This document shows positions 23,776-35,577 of a stretch of DNA of 64,000 nucleotides, piece by piece. Both the position numbers and the translations under genes were made by a program. Below the pieces are notes generated by a model. That model was not told where the DNA came from. It searched no databases and saw nothing but the letters and a program-made list of their open reading frames with translations. The stretch covers positions 20,037,001 to 20,101,000 of the forward strand of contig OZ005609.1 of the NCBI GenBank assembly GCA_963930655.1. Reading direction: 5' to 3'. This stretch comes from Myrica gale. Lineage: Eukaryota > Streptophyta > Magnoliopsida > Fagales > Myricaceae. Every line of letters begins with the position of its first letter. Position 1 is the first letter of the stretch.

Positions 23776-26700
23776 CCGGACGACTTTAGAAAGCGTCCGA
23801 ACATATTCTGAAGGACGACTAAGTTAACTTAGCCATGACACCTAACCTCCACCTGACCCATACGCCTAAAAATACAACCAAAACACAAACTAATACACTT
23901 AACACAATCAATTTCTACGTAAAAATCAATCAAAAAACACAATGTTATATGTAAAAAATGGAATTGAAATTCTATAGTTAAAACTATAAAACAATTAAAC
24001 TTTTCCCATTAAAATATTGTTTAAAGTAAGCAAAACATACATGAATGTTATTAGATCCTCGAACGAGTGATATTACCCCAAGATTTGAGAATAAAAAACG
24101 TGAGTTTTGAGAGATTTGTTGTGAGAAACGGTTTGGTAGTTCAGAGAATGTCAAACTTCTTACTTTTAAGAATACGTTGATACCGTCCGAACCCATACAA
24201 GGGAGTCCGGACGCGTTTCTGCACACGTGGCCCGTGACAGCAGTGGAAACGCACGTTTGGCTGAATAACCGGCGAATATCGTTCGGACTGTTAAACTCGG
24301 TTCGGACAGTGACAACCGTTTTCAACTTTCGTATAATGTAAACACGTGTCCGCCATGCGACGGTTACAATATAGTCTAGACGGTGTACTTATCTGTTCCA
24401 ACGCCTACCTCATTTACCCTCATTGCGATATGGGAGTCCGGACCCATACAAGGGAGTCCGAACATGTTTCTGCACACGTGGCCCAATCAACGTACTCCGT
24501 ATTAAATGCCAAAATTTAAAAGGTTTAAACATTTCGGCATAATAAAGACATCAGGACGTATAATCTCATCGTGCGAACGGATTTCCCATGAATGGCCGCG
24601 ACGTGGAAGCGCACGTTTGGCCGAATAACCGATGAATATCGTTCGGACTGTTAAAATAGGTTCGGATGGTGACAACCGTTTTCAAATTTCGTTAAACGTA
24701 AACATGTGTACGCCATGCGACGGTTACAGTATAATCCGGACGGTGTACTAATTCGTTCCAATGCCTACCTCAATTACTCACATTGCGATATGGGGGTCCG
24801 GACGGTATTGAACATCGTCCGAAGGTTTAACAGATTTTTTTCGATGCTTAAGTTTACTAAATTTACTTTACCTCACAAAACTTAATTTATTTAAATAATT
24901 TAATTTACTTAATAAATTTATTTCACTTAATTTAATTTACTTAAATAATTTAATTTAGTTCATTCAATTTAACACTGTATAATTTGGATCAAATTTTTAA
25001 TTTTATTTATTTTAAATACATAAATATATATATATATATATATATAGTTAGAAATACTTTTATAATTTAAATATTTGTCATAACTAATCACCAATTTAAT
25101 TATAATTGCAAGCAAATTACACTAACCGTTACAATCTAATTACACTAATCATTCCGTTAACATATCACTCGTACTAATCATCTTTTTAATTTTACTAATT
25201 GTCCGTTTAAATTTTAATAAATTTAATTTAAAATGAAAAAATATAATTAATATAAAATATAAAAAATAATCCAAATACTGTACGAAAAACACAATCATAA
25301 TGTCTAATACCAGCCGAAAATGGTCCTTCAAATGATAAATAAATAATAGTGATAAAGGATAGACAGGAGACTACTCCAAATCACGAGCTGCCTCTGGCTC
25401 GTCCATATCTTGTCCTAGGGCATCACGAACATGCGGCAAATGCTCCTCCATATTATCCACCCGTCTGACGAGTGTCTGCAGCTGTATCGGAACGATATGG
25501 ACACACTTAGACAACCGAGACAATTTTTCGCTCATCCTTATTAGTTCCATCCACATAATATTCAGCTCTTCCGTTATAGCCCTATCCATTAGAGCAAGTT
25601 TGGTCTCTAGACCGGTCAAACGGCATTGCAGTTCCATGCACAATGAATGCATCGGCTGCACTATCGCCCAAATACTCTCGTTTAACTCCACTAAATAAGC
25701 GTCTGCCCAAGCAGGTCGATATATTTGTCCCCCGACATTGGTGATACTTCTCCCAGCGCGTTCCATGGTCAACTTAGCAAAAATCGTTCGTACGAACTTC
25801 AAAATGCGTCGTTTAAATTTTAGTCAGTCGAACGTTAAAGAAAATGCCCGAATGTAAAATTTCCATCCTGACGGTGTAAAACGTGTTTCGATGAACACCA
25901 TCCAAACAGAGCGATTTGATAGACACAACAAACTAAACAACGGACGGTATTGAATCGAAATGCAAGAAATTGAAAAGCAAATTCATGAAGGAAGTTTTAC
26001 CTGAAGTTCCTTGAGAGGAATAAAACGGATAGCGACAACTTTTGGGAGAAAATTTTGAGAGAAGTGAGTGACTTTGTGATTTTGACAAAGTCTGGCGAGT
26101 TTAATGTGTCCAGTCACTGTCCGAATGCTTGATATTACCGTGCGGACTCTTCTCAACGGTTATATTCACACGTGGCCTTATCAAATTTAACCTCATTAAA
26201 AAAAACCTGTTTCGAAAAGGGTCTACAACTTATATGGTCCGGACTCTAATTATTGGGTCGGACGGTATCGATGTCACATGTCTGAAGTTTTGCAATATGG
26301 AACCACACGATTGGCGGAAGAAGCATTGATAATTGTGCGGACATTTTTTCTTACCGTCCGGACGATGTAATATATTTCGTTGCAACAATGTTGATAACGT
26401 CCAGACATAATAGAGTGTTCATGACGATTTTTAATTTCTCACTATATCTTGAAGATTATTATTCGTCAGGTAATGTCCGTTCGGACGTGTTACAAAAAGA
26501 TTCTGGACTATATTGTAAAAATTGTGACGATTCTAATTGTCACTCAATTACGACGATTTGGAATTTGTCACTCTGCATAGAGTCCGAACGGGTTATTGTT
26601 CATCCGAAATCAATTTTGTTTTTGTGACGAGTTTTATCGTCACTCATTCGCGACGCGTGTATGTCGTCACACCAGAAATACGTCCGATCGTGTTTTTGGC

Positions 26701-26837
26701 CGATCTGTACGGTTTTGGCATTCCTGGATGGTTTTGGGTGACGAAATTAATATTTTGTAATAGAAAGTTCACTTTAGGTGACAAAATTTGGTTTGACACC
26801 CAAAAGTTTGTCACCTAAAACTATATTTGTTGTAGTG
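23776..26837. repeat. Right arm of the outer CACTA: GTCCGGAC-type motif array
   Basis: Repeated GTCCGGAC, GTCCGAAC, GTTCGGAC and CCGGACGGT motifs are scattered through about 3 kb, densest at 23.78-24.85 and 26.1-26.8 kb, separated by an AT-rich core (24.85-25.3 kb, with a (TA)n run near 25.02). A block starting 'cccatacaagggagtccg' and running through 'gcgatatggg' occurs twice in tandem (about 24.19-24.44 and 24.44-24.80 kb), the second with about 110 extra bases. Confidence 0.75.
25371..25802 (-). CDS. Unrecognised 143-residue frame inside the outer CACTA
   Basis: An uninterrupted minus-strand frame in otherwise AT-rich, stop-laden transposon sequence. The product has an N-terminal basic part, a middle with PAWADAYLVELNESIWAIV, then a long helix-prone stretch with heptad-like Leu/Met spacing (LTGLETKLALMDRAITEEL, MSEKLSRLSKC) and an acidic end (DMDEPEAARDLE). 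It resembles no family I can name. It could be the coiled-coil tail of a degraded transposase-associated protein, a captured exon, or chance. Confidence 0.35.
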   Translation of the reverse strand: MKFVRTIFAKLTMERAGRSITNVGGQIYRPAWADAYLVELNESIWAIVQPMHSLCMELQCRLTGLETKLALMDRAITEELNIMWMELIRMSEKLSRLSKCVHIVPIQLQTLVRRVDNMEEHLPHVRDALGQDMDEPEAARDLE

Positions 26838-26926
26838 ACAAGACATATGGACCCTACCATATTTAGGGCAAAGAGAGATAGACAAGACATATAGACCCTA
26901 CCATATTAATGCACATTTGCGAATAT

Positions 26927-28181
26927 TTCAGGATTAAACTAACTCAAGAGGGGGGTTGAATTGGTTTTCTAAAAATTTTCGGTATTGACCCCCAAAGACG
27001 TGTTTGCTAGTAAATACTACTTTAGCACAAGTATAATATGCAATACAGGTAAATATGTGCTGAAAGTAAGTATGGATCATAGAAACAAACACTTGATTTT
27101 TAGGTGGTTCGGCAAACCCGCCTACATCCACCCTCAAGCTCCTTCACCGAGCCTTGTGGTTTTCCACTGTCTTCCAATAGCTTTACACTCTAGCTTCCGG
27201 GTGCTAGAGAACCGTACAAGTGCTTTTCCGGACTCAACACTCAAACCCACCCAAATGGTTTTTTCGGGCTCACCACTCACAACCTCACCAAGCTTGAGAT
27301 ATACACTCTCGAAGCTTCTTATTTAGTGAACAACCTCACTAAAGGAAACACCTCTCTTGGATATGAAGATAGAAGAAAAAAACTCTCTTGATAGAGTAGA
27401 TATGAAAATGGAAGACTCTATCTCTTGATTCACACAAAGACAAGGATATGAAAGTGTGTTTTGTGTGAATGATATGAGAAATATGAAATAGGAAGGTTTG
27501 AATTATTTCTCAAGCTATACAAATGATATGTGGTCGTTTGTTCTTTATTTTAGATGAAATGAAGATGTATTTATAAGTCATATATGAAAACTAGCCATTT
27601 ATAGCCATTAGAGGTCGATTTGACAATTTTACCGTTGTACCAGTCGACCACTTCATATACCGGACGACTGCTTCAACTAGTCGTTGCCCAACGCTCATAA
27701 AATTTGAACGCTGTCAAATTTTGTCCTACACGCCCGGTCGACCGCTATAAATCATTTTCATCATCCGCTACAACCGGTCGACCGCTTCATGTAGGGGTCG
27801 ACCGCTACAATTCATTTTCATAGACCGGTTCATTTAAACCATGTTTTGACCACTTTTAAACACCCAATTTTAAAGGCTTACTTCCAATAAGTATATAAAA
27901 GGTTTTAGAGTATATTTAGGGTGTTTTGAAACTTTTAAAAATATTTTAATCTTTCAAACAAAAGGTGAAACAGTTTATGCATGTTTTGAAAGATATGCAA
28001 GTGTGATTCATAATCCTTGTCAAAAGTGAAACAAAGAGTTATGAGGATTATACCCTAAGGTTTTGAAACTTTACTTTGAGCTCCAAGCATCTTCTTGTTC
28101 CCCTTTCTTCAAGTCTTTGACTCTTTCATCAAGTCTTTGGCTTTTTCATAACTTAAAATTTTGGTGAAAAAAATACTAATA
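26927..28181 (-). mobile_element. Solo LTR of the GGTCGACC family
   Basis: About 1255 bp, minus orientation, flanked by AATAT on both sides (26922-26926, 28182-28186). Shows the SIRE-type end box 'ctcaagaggggggttgaattgg', the 'ggtggttcggcaaaccc' segment, and GGTCGACC motifs at about 27.65-27.83 kb. Sister to 1830-3051 and to the LTR at 7537-10184. No internal region. A 46 bp unit 'gacaagacatat.gaccctaccatatt' lies twice between it and the CACTA end. Confidence 0.75.
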
Positions 28182-28186
28182 AATAT

Positions 28187-29189
28187 CTTCGAAATAATAT
28201 CTCTCATCATCAAATCATCTCTTTTCATTACAATAAACATAAACAAATTCAATCAAATCAACTTTATTTACACTTTTTCACTAACTCCGATAAAATTCAA
28301 TTTTTTACTACTTTATCTCAAACTCCAATAAAATTCTAATAGACCTCAAGTTCTTCAACATTCCTAAAATTTTCATAAAATTTGTTTTGCCATTAATGTT
28401 GTAGTATAAAACTTTGGGTAATGTGAGCTAGCTCTAGAATAATTCATGTTTGAGATAAATACATTTTTCACCACTGAACTTTAAGAGTATTGACGCATTG
28501 CACTCAAAACTTTAAATTTTGATATACTTCACCTATAAATTAAAATCAAGTATGTGTTTTTATTTTTTCATTATTATATACAAAAAATCCACAAAAATTC
28601 AAACTTTCTTGGAAGGTTATGAAGTGGAGGATAATATGTGGGTTAATGCTGAATGTAGCGCCATTTTAATTTAGGGAAGTCTATCTTTGATAAAAATTGT
28701 TTTGTTTTAAGTTTTATTCGAATTCAATTCTCCTTTATTTAACAATAAAGTCTGGATTAGGTGAATAAGGTTTTTAATTCAAATCTCTTAGATTTTAGGG
28801 ATAGATTCCTAAACTCTAGGAGAGGCTATTTGAAAATTATCTTGGAGTAGATTATTTGAATAATGGATGTAATCTCCTAGTGATATCGGGATTAATTCGG
28901 GCTTGTTGGAATACTTCGGGAGAAAGGAAAAACTCGAGAGTAAGAGGACAGCCCGAGAGAGTAAGACACGTCGAGATAGTAATGGAATACCTTGGGATAT
29001 TTGTGGGAAGGTCATAATAGTATTTGGATCGCTTGGGATGAATGTGAAAAGATCCGGAAAGTATTTGGGATCACACTCTAACTCACACAAACGTATAGAT
29101 AAGCTCACCATCCAAATAGAATACAAAATAATACATAAATCATCACCCACTATGTAATCCAACACGGGATACAGAGCAAGAACTCACCA
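28187..29189. other. AT-rich spacer, possible eroded LTR
   Basis: No gene recognised. 28.2-28.4 kb is a low-complexity 'aaatca/aactcc' stretch similar in flavour to MITE interiors elsewhere in the window. 28.8-29.16 kb stays open on the minus strand for 118 codons without any familiar domain and lies directly downstream of the gypsy fragment, so it may be flanking LTR sequence of that element. Confidence 0.35.
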
Positions 29190-29870
29190 CCTATCGGAAT
29201 CCACCCACCACCTATCGGAATCCACCTTGGTAAAATACATGTAAAGCTCTTTCACCGCTTCAAAGCCCAAAACATTAACTTGCATATTAGAAAGCAATGA
29301 ATGTCAACGAGTCAAAGCATCAGTCACCAGATGTTGAATACACGCCTTATGTTTAAGAACAAAGTAAAATGATTGTAAAAACTCACTCCATTTGGCATGT
29401 CAGGAATTGAGTTTTTGTTGGCTATTTAAGTACTTCAATGCTTCATGATCCGACAGCAAGATGAACTCCTTAGGAAGGAGATAAGGACTCCAATGATGCA
29501 CAGTCCGAACAATAGCATACAATTTTGTCATAAGTCGAGTATTTCATGCAAGACTCACTCAACTTTCCATCGAAGAAGGGGATAGGCTTTCCTTCATGGC
29601 TAAGTACAACATCAATGCCAACATCAGAAGCATCACAATCAACTTCAAACACAATGTCAAAAAATTTCAAGGAAAGGATTGAAGCTTCCATCATCTTCCT
29701 CTTGATAACTTCAAAACTCTTCTTCGCTTTTCTAGTCACTTGAAAATACCTCTCTTCAAGCACTTGGTGATGGGTGCAATGATAGAGCTTAATCATTTGA
29801 TTGAATCTTCGATAAAAAAGATGCAAGGCTCAAACTCACTTTTTTTCTATTTGAATTTTGGGCTGTTTAG
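29190..29870 (-). mobile_element. Ty3/gypsy fragment (RT end and RNase H), broken
   Basis: Minus strand reads FYRRF, SFEVIKRKMMEASILSL, FEVDCDASDVGIDVVLSHEG and KYSTYDK, followed by the RNase H end and the 'HAKW.EFLQ..F.....' connector into integrase. That order is the gypsy polymerase junction. Only about 680 bp remain; broken in several places. Confidence 0.75.
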
Positions 29871-30165
29871 CCTATTAAATTCTTATAATCACCTCCCCAA
29901 GTGATTATTTTAAAGACAATTACACTTTTTCATCCTAAACTACCACTTCATTTGTAATTTGTCTCTTAAAACTATGAGAACTGACCCTCTCAAACTATCA
30001 CTTATTTACAATTTGCCTAAAAAGATGTTGAGATTTTGCCACTTAGTGTAGTTTTTACGAGTTGACCTCCATTTAAAGTGTAAATTGAAAAGAATTGGTA
30101 TTTTGGGAGGCAAATCACAAATGAAGTGGTAAAGTATAGTTTTCTCAATATTTATTTTTTTACCC
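29866..30165. repeat. MITE-like repeat, copy 1
   Basis: Shares about 250 bp with 43408-43661, beginning 'tttagcctattaaattc' and ending 'ggaggcaaatcacaaa'. Within it 'ctaccacttcatttgtaatttg' and, inverted, 'caaatcacaaatgaagtggta' form terminal inverted repeats. No coding capacity. The SIRE-type element at 30186 inserted just beyond it. Confidence 0.6.
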
Positions 30166-30185
30166 TCAACTTAACAGTAGAGTTG

Positions 30186-31561
30186 TTAGCCCAAGGTTGT
30201 TTTTCAAACAATCCATAATTTGATTTTGATGGTAAGAAAAATTCTATGTTTTTAAGACTTTTAGATTTTAACTTGTCAATCAATATTTTCTAAATTGAAT
30301 TTCAAATAATTGAGGTTATTTCTCTAAAATATTTATAAGTGGACTTGAACATCATTACACAAGTTGATAAGACAAATTTTTGTATTGTAGGTGTTTAAAG
30401 AACTGTTGGAATGAATTGGAGTCAAAACGACACTTTCAAGTTGCTGAAAAACCTCTCCAGCACTTATAGTATCGACACATTGCAATGTATCCCGACAGCA
30501 CAATTCCAGACTAAGTTTAATCTGTCAACACATGCTCAGCATGTGTCGACACATGCTGCAATTTTGCAGTTTTCCGTAGAACATCGCCATCACATCTTTT
30601 GTTCTAAAATGACTTGGGTACCCTTCCAACGGTACAATAAAGTTACTTGAAGAACAATGAAGCCTAGAAGACTATAAATAGAATAAGATGGAGAGAGAAA
30701 GTAGGGATTTGCATTATCATTCAAAATCTACCTCCAAAAGAGAGAGAGTCAAATTCAAAGAAATCATATGCTAAATCCTTCAAGACCTGCTTTCATTGTT
30801 AAATCTTTTTCTTCTGTTCATCATTTGTCAACCTAGTCTCCAAAGAGTGAACTTTCTTGAAGAAGAAACAACACACTTGCAGTTACTCACTGCCCTAACT
30901 TCTAGAGAGAGAAAGTGCTTTGAAGAAGAGAGAAGGTCGCACCTACCAAGAAAGCTTGTGCTCCCACCTGTTAAACTTTAGCTTTCATTCAAAAATCTTG
31001 TCTTCTTGCATTCTATTGTACTTTCCACTTGCTTATTTGGCTTAAAGAGCCATTTCACACGTTTTGTGCTTTCCACTTGCTTATTCGGCTTAGAGAGTCA
31101 TTATCCTTTGTACTCATTCTTTGTAAAATACTTGAGTGTTGGGTAAACACTAAATCCCACTCGTGAGGAAGGTAAAAGAAATCCCTTGGTTTTTGGAATT
31201 TGTGAAGAGAGTTAAAGCGTGAGCTCGAAAAACGTTTTGGAAATGTTTCTTAGCAATGTGAAGGGAAGCCCAAGGAAGTCAATAGCCTTTGAGGTGGACG
31301 TAGGCAAGTGTTGGCCGAACCATCTAAAATTGTGGTGTCGTCTCTCTAACTCTATCTCTCTCATTATTCGTTCCTTATTCATATTTATAGTGCTTTATGG
31401 TTTATCATTTATTGCTTATAGTTTGCTTAGAATAAACACATTCAAATCTGCATTTCATTTGTTAAAAGAATGTTTTTCATGCCTGCATTTTTGTCGAAAA
31501 ATGGGTAAATTTTTGTTAAACTCAATTCACCTCTCCTCTTAGGTTGTTATTTGGACTCACA
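30186..31561 (+). repeat. 5' LTR of the SIRE-type element
   Basis: TGTTAGCC start, ACTCACA end, 1376 bp. Contains TGTCGACA-like palindromes near 30.47-30.56 kb and a 'tataaata' box near 30.67 kb, consistent with the U3/R border. Confidence 0.85.
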
Positions 31562-34500
31562 ATTGATATCGAAGCTGAGGTTTAATATTTTTATCTATGA
31601 CAACCCTTGTTAGTACCTCTTTAGCTGAAGGTCAATCCACAAATAGACCACTATTGTTCAATGTGACTTGTTATAACTACTGGAAGGCAAGGATGAAGAT
31701 TTACATCCAAGCCGTGGACTATCAATTGTGGAGAGTTATCTCAAATGGTCCTAAATTTCCTAGAGACAATGAAGGTATATTGAAAGATGAAAAAGAGTGG
31801 GATGTTGCTGATTTAAAACTTATGTCCTTGAATTCTAAAGCAATAAATGTATTATATTGTACACTTGATTCAAATAAATTTAATCGTGTTTCCGGTTGTG
31901 ATACCACGAAATAAAATTTGGGACAAACTTCAAGTAGCCCATGAAGGTACGAATCAAGTTAAGGAGAACAAGATTAGTATGCTTGTTTATAGCTATGAGC
32001 TTTTTAAGATGAAACCTGATGAAAATATTTCTTTCATGTTTACTCGCTTTACCAATATTATAAATGGTCTGAAATATCTTGGTAAAGAATACACTAATGT
32101 TGAAATTGTGAGAAAGATCCTTAGGTTTCTTTCAAAAGTGTGGGAACCCAAGATAATTGTCATTCAAGAAGCCAAAGACTTAACAAAGCTTCCCTTGGAT
32201 GAGCTCATTGGATCTCTTATGACTCACGAGATGAACCAAGTAAAATGAGACGAAATTGAAGGAAAATGCATAAGAGAAATCACCTTAAAACATCATAATC
32301 TATTCGTGAAGAAGAGGAAGTTGCAAACCTTTGTTTGATAGCAAAGGAAAGCGAGGATGAGGTACAATCTTCACTTACTCAATATTTTTCATTTGATAAA
32401 TTTCAAGATGTGTTTAATGAACAATACCTTCAACTAAAAATAATATTTTTAAAATATTGTTCTTTCAAAAAGAATTTTGAAAGTGTTGAAAAAGAGAATG
32501 ATACTTTGAAAGTCAAGTCATATCTCTTGGAGATGATCTTGCAAGGACCATAAAAGAAAATGAAAAAACCTTTGCAAAGTGAGTCTAGTATTTTGATTGT
32601 TAAAAATGACTCCTTGAAAGTGAAAGTTGACTCTCTTACAAATGATCTTGCAAGGTTTACTCAAGGAAAGAAAAACCTTGACATTCTTATTGGTTCTCAA
32701 AGGTGTTGCTTCAACAAAAGTGACAATGGATATGATTTTTTCAGTGATAAAAAATATTACTCTTATATGATCACAAAATCATCTCCATCATTTACATTGT
32801 ACAAATTTTGTGGTAAATCTAGACATATATCACATGTTTGTCCAACTAGAAAGAAATCTTCTAGTGTCATTTTCATGTTTGGATTAAATTTTAGCAAGTG
32901 AATTCAAAATAAAAAATGTTTTGTGATGAAAATTGTATTAACCATAACTTCTTGACTCATAGAACTCCTCAACAAAATGGTGTTGTAGAGAGGAAGAATA
33001 GGACTCTTGAAGAGATGGATAAAACTTTGGTATGTGAAAATAACTTGTCTGATTACTTATGGGCTGAAGCCATTAACACAAGTTGTCACGTTATGAACCG
33101 TTGCATAATTAGGCATATTCTTAAGAAAACTCCTTATGAGCTATGAAATGATAGAAAACCCAACATTAGTTATTTTCATGTTTCAGATGGAAATTCTTTA
33201 TGTTCAACAACAATAATGACAATTTGGGTCAGTTCAATGCAAAAATGGATGAAAGTATCCTGTTTGGTTATTCAACTTCTAGTAAAACCAATCGTATTTT
33301 CAATAAACATACTCTAGTTGTTGAAGAATCTTTTCAAGTGGCATTTGATGAATCTAACGTTTCTATGAGAAGAGATGGCAATAATATTGTAGATCTTGAA
33401 AAAAAAACACCTCAAATCAACAATGATCTACCAAAAGCTTGGAAGTTTGTCAGAAATCATCATATTGATCAAGTCATTGGTAATGTGGAGAAATGTGTAA
33501 GTACTAGCTCTTCTTATAATCAAGCTAGTAATTTTACCTTACTTTCTCAAATTGAGCCAAAGAATATTTATGAGGCAAAAAATGATAAAAGTTGGATCCA
33601 TGCCATGTAGGATGAACTAAAACAGTTTGAGAAAAATCTGGTATGACATCTAGTTCCAAGACTCGAAGATCAACTCCAGTTATTAGTACTAAATGAGTTT
33701 TTCATAAAAAAATGGATGAATCTGGAGATGTGGTAAGGAATAAGGCAAGGTTGGTAGCCCAAGGTTATAATCAAGAAGAGGGAATCGATTTTGATGAGAC
33801 CATCGCACCTGTTGCTATATTAAAATCCTTTGCATGTTTTAATGATTTCAAATGGATGTGAAATGTACATTTTTTAATAGTTATTTTTCTGAGGAAGTGT
33901 GTGTAGAACAACGTCCTAGATTTGTAGATGAAAAGCTACCACACCATGTGTTCAAGCTCACAACAACACTATATGACTTGAAACATGCATCTCGGGCATG
34001 GTATGAAGGCATAAACTCTTTTATTATTGAAAATGGTTTTTCAAAAGGTAAAATTGATACTACTCTTTTCGCTAAGGAAAAAGACACTGCATTGTTAACG
34101 GTTCAAATTTATGTCAATGACATTATATTTGGATCTACTAATGAATGTTTGTGTCAAGAGTTTTCTCAAGTTATGCAAGGTGAATTTTAGATTAGCCTTA
34201 TGGGAGAATTGAACTATTTTCTTGGCCTCCAAATCAAACAATACAATGAGGGTGTCTTCATCAATCTAGCAGAGTATATAAGATGATCTCCTTAAGCATT
34301 TCAATATGGACAACTCAAAACCTATGAGCATACCTATGAGTCCATCTACAAAAATGAACAAGGATGAGAAAGGTAAGAATGTGGACCAAACAAAATATCG
34401 AGGTATGATTGGCTCCTTACTCTATCTTACCACTAGTAGACTGGATATAATGTTTAGTGCATGCATGTGTGCTAGATTCCAATCTTGTCCTAAGGAATCT

Positions 34501-35577
34501 CATCTCCTAGCTGTTAAAAGAATCTTTAGATATATAGTTGGCACTCAAAATCTTGGTTTGTTTTATCCCAAAAGTGATGAATTCAATTTAAAAGGATACT
34601 CGAGTGCGGATTATGCACGGTGTAAAATTGATAGAAAGAGTACTAGTGGTGCATGCCAATTTCTTGGACCTTCACTAGTTTCTTCGTATTGTAAGAAACA
34701 AAATCTATCAACCAGGGAAACCAATTATATTGTCGTGGGCAATTGTTGTGCACAAGTATTGTGAATGAAACAACAATTGGAAGATTTTAATCTTCATTAT
34801 TCTCTCATCCCAATAAAATGTAAGAACACCAGCACAATTAATCTCACAAAAAATCTAATTCAACACCCTAGGACAAAAACATCTTGAGATTAAGCATTAT
34901 TTCATTCGAGATCATGCTAAAAAGAAGATATTATTCTTGAGTTCATAAAGACCGACCTTCAGTTGGCGGATATTTTCAAAAAACCCCTTAATGAGGATAG
35001 ATTTTGCATTCACCAAGAAATTGAAATGAAATTTCCTTCGAATTAAATTGATGATAATTGCTTGATTTATGATATAATTTGTGTAAATGAGTGCATTGAA
35101 CATGCTCTAATGTGTTTTTAAAGTGTTCTTTGTGCATTTCCTTGAATATCGTATTTGATCTTTGTGCAAAACTCCATATGTATTCTGGTTCCATGCCATG
35201 TGTCAACACTTGGTAAAATAAGTGTCAACACTTCTGGTTTTAATGGTTTGTTTTCACTGGAGAAGTATGTGTCGATACAACATATTTATGTGTCAACACA
35301 TAAGCCTCCCTCCCGAGAGCTCTTTTTTAAAACTATGTTCAAGGGCATGTTCAATGTGTCGACACATAGAGGCAATGTGTCAACACATCTTTCGGGTCTA
35401 CTATTTTTAAAAAAACAGAGGTACGTGTTTCATATTTATACTCTTTTAGGGTTAGGGGTCGGCACTTTCTACTTCTCCCATCTCACAGAACCCTTTTTCT
35501 CTCTCAAACGACACGAAATTCTCTTTCTGCCGATAGCCTTCAATCTCCTCACCCAGCCACTACCGTGATGTCTTCAA

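Larger units (their letters stand above)
15529..26837. mobile_element. Outer CACTA (En/Spm) DNA transposon with nested insertions
   Basis: Starts CACTACAAGAAAAC and ends TTTGTTGTAGTG; the next bases inward on both sides are versions of 'ggtgacaaa...ttttaggtgac'. A perfect 3 bp target duplication ACA flanks it (15526-15528 and 26838-26840), the CACTA hallmark. Total 11.3 kb, about 4.2 kb after discounting an inner CACTA (16284-20446) and a SIRE-type derivative (20459-23378). It carries an RNase H-like and env-like segment copied from elsewhere and a 3 kb right arm rich in GTCCGGAC-like motifs. No transposase domain of its own was recognised, so it looks non-autonomous. Confidence 0.85.

Noticed and set aside
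28187-30180. Upstream exons of the purple acid phosphatase beyond the CACTA block
   Set aside because: No metallophosphoesterase motifs (GDxx, GNHE, upstream of GHVH) were found on the minus strand there; the region is spacer, gypsy scrap and MITE.
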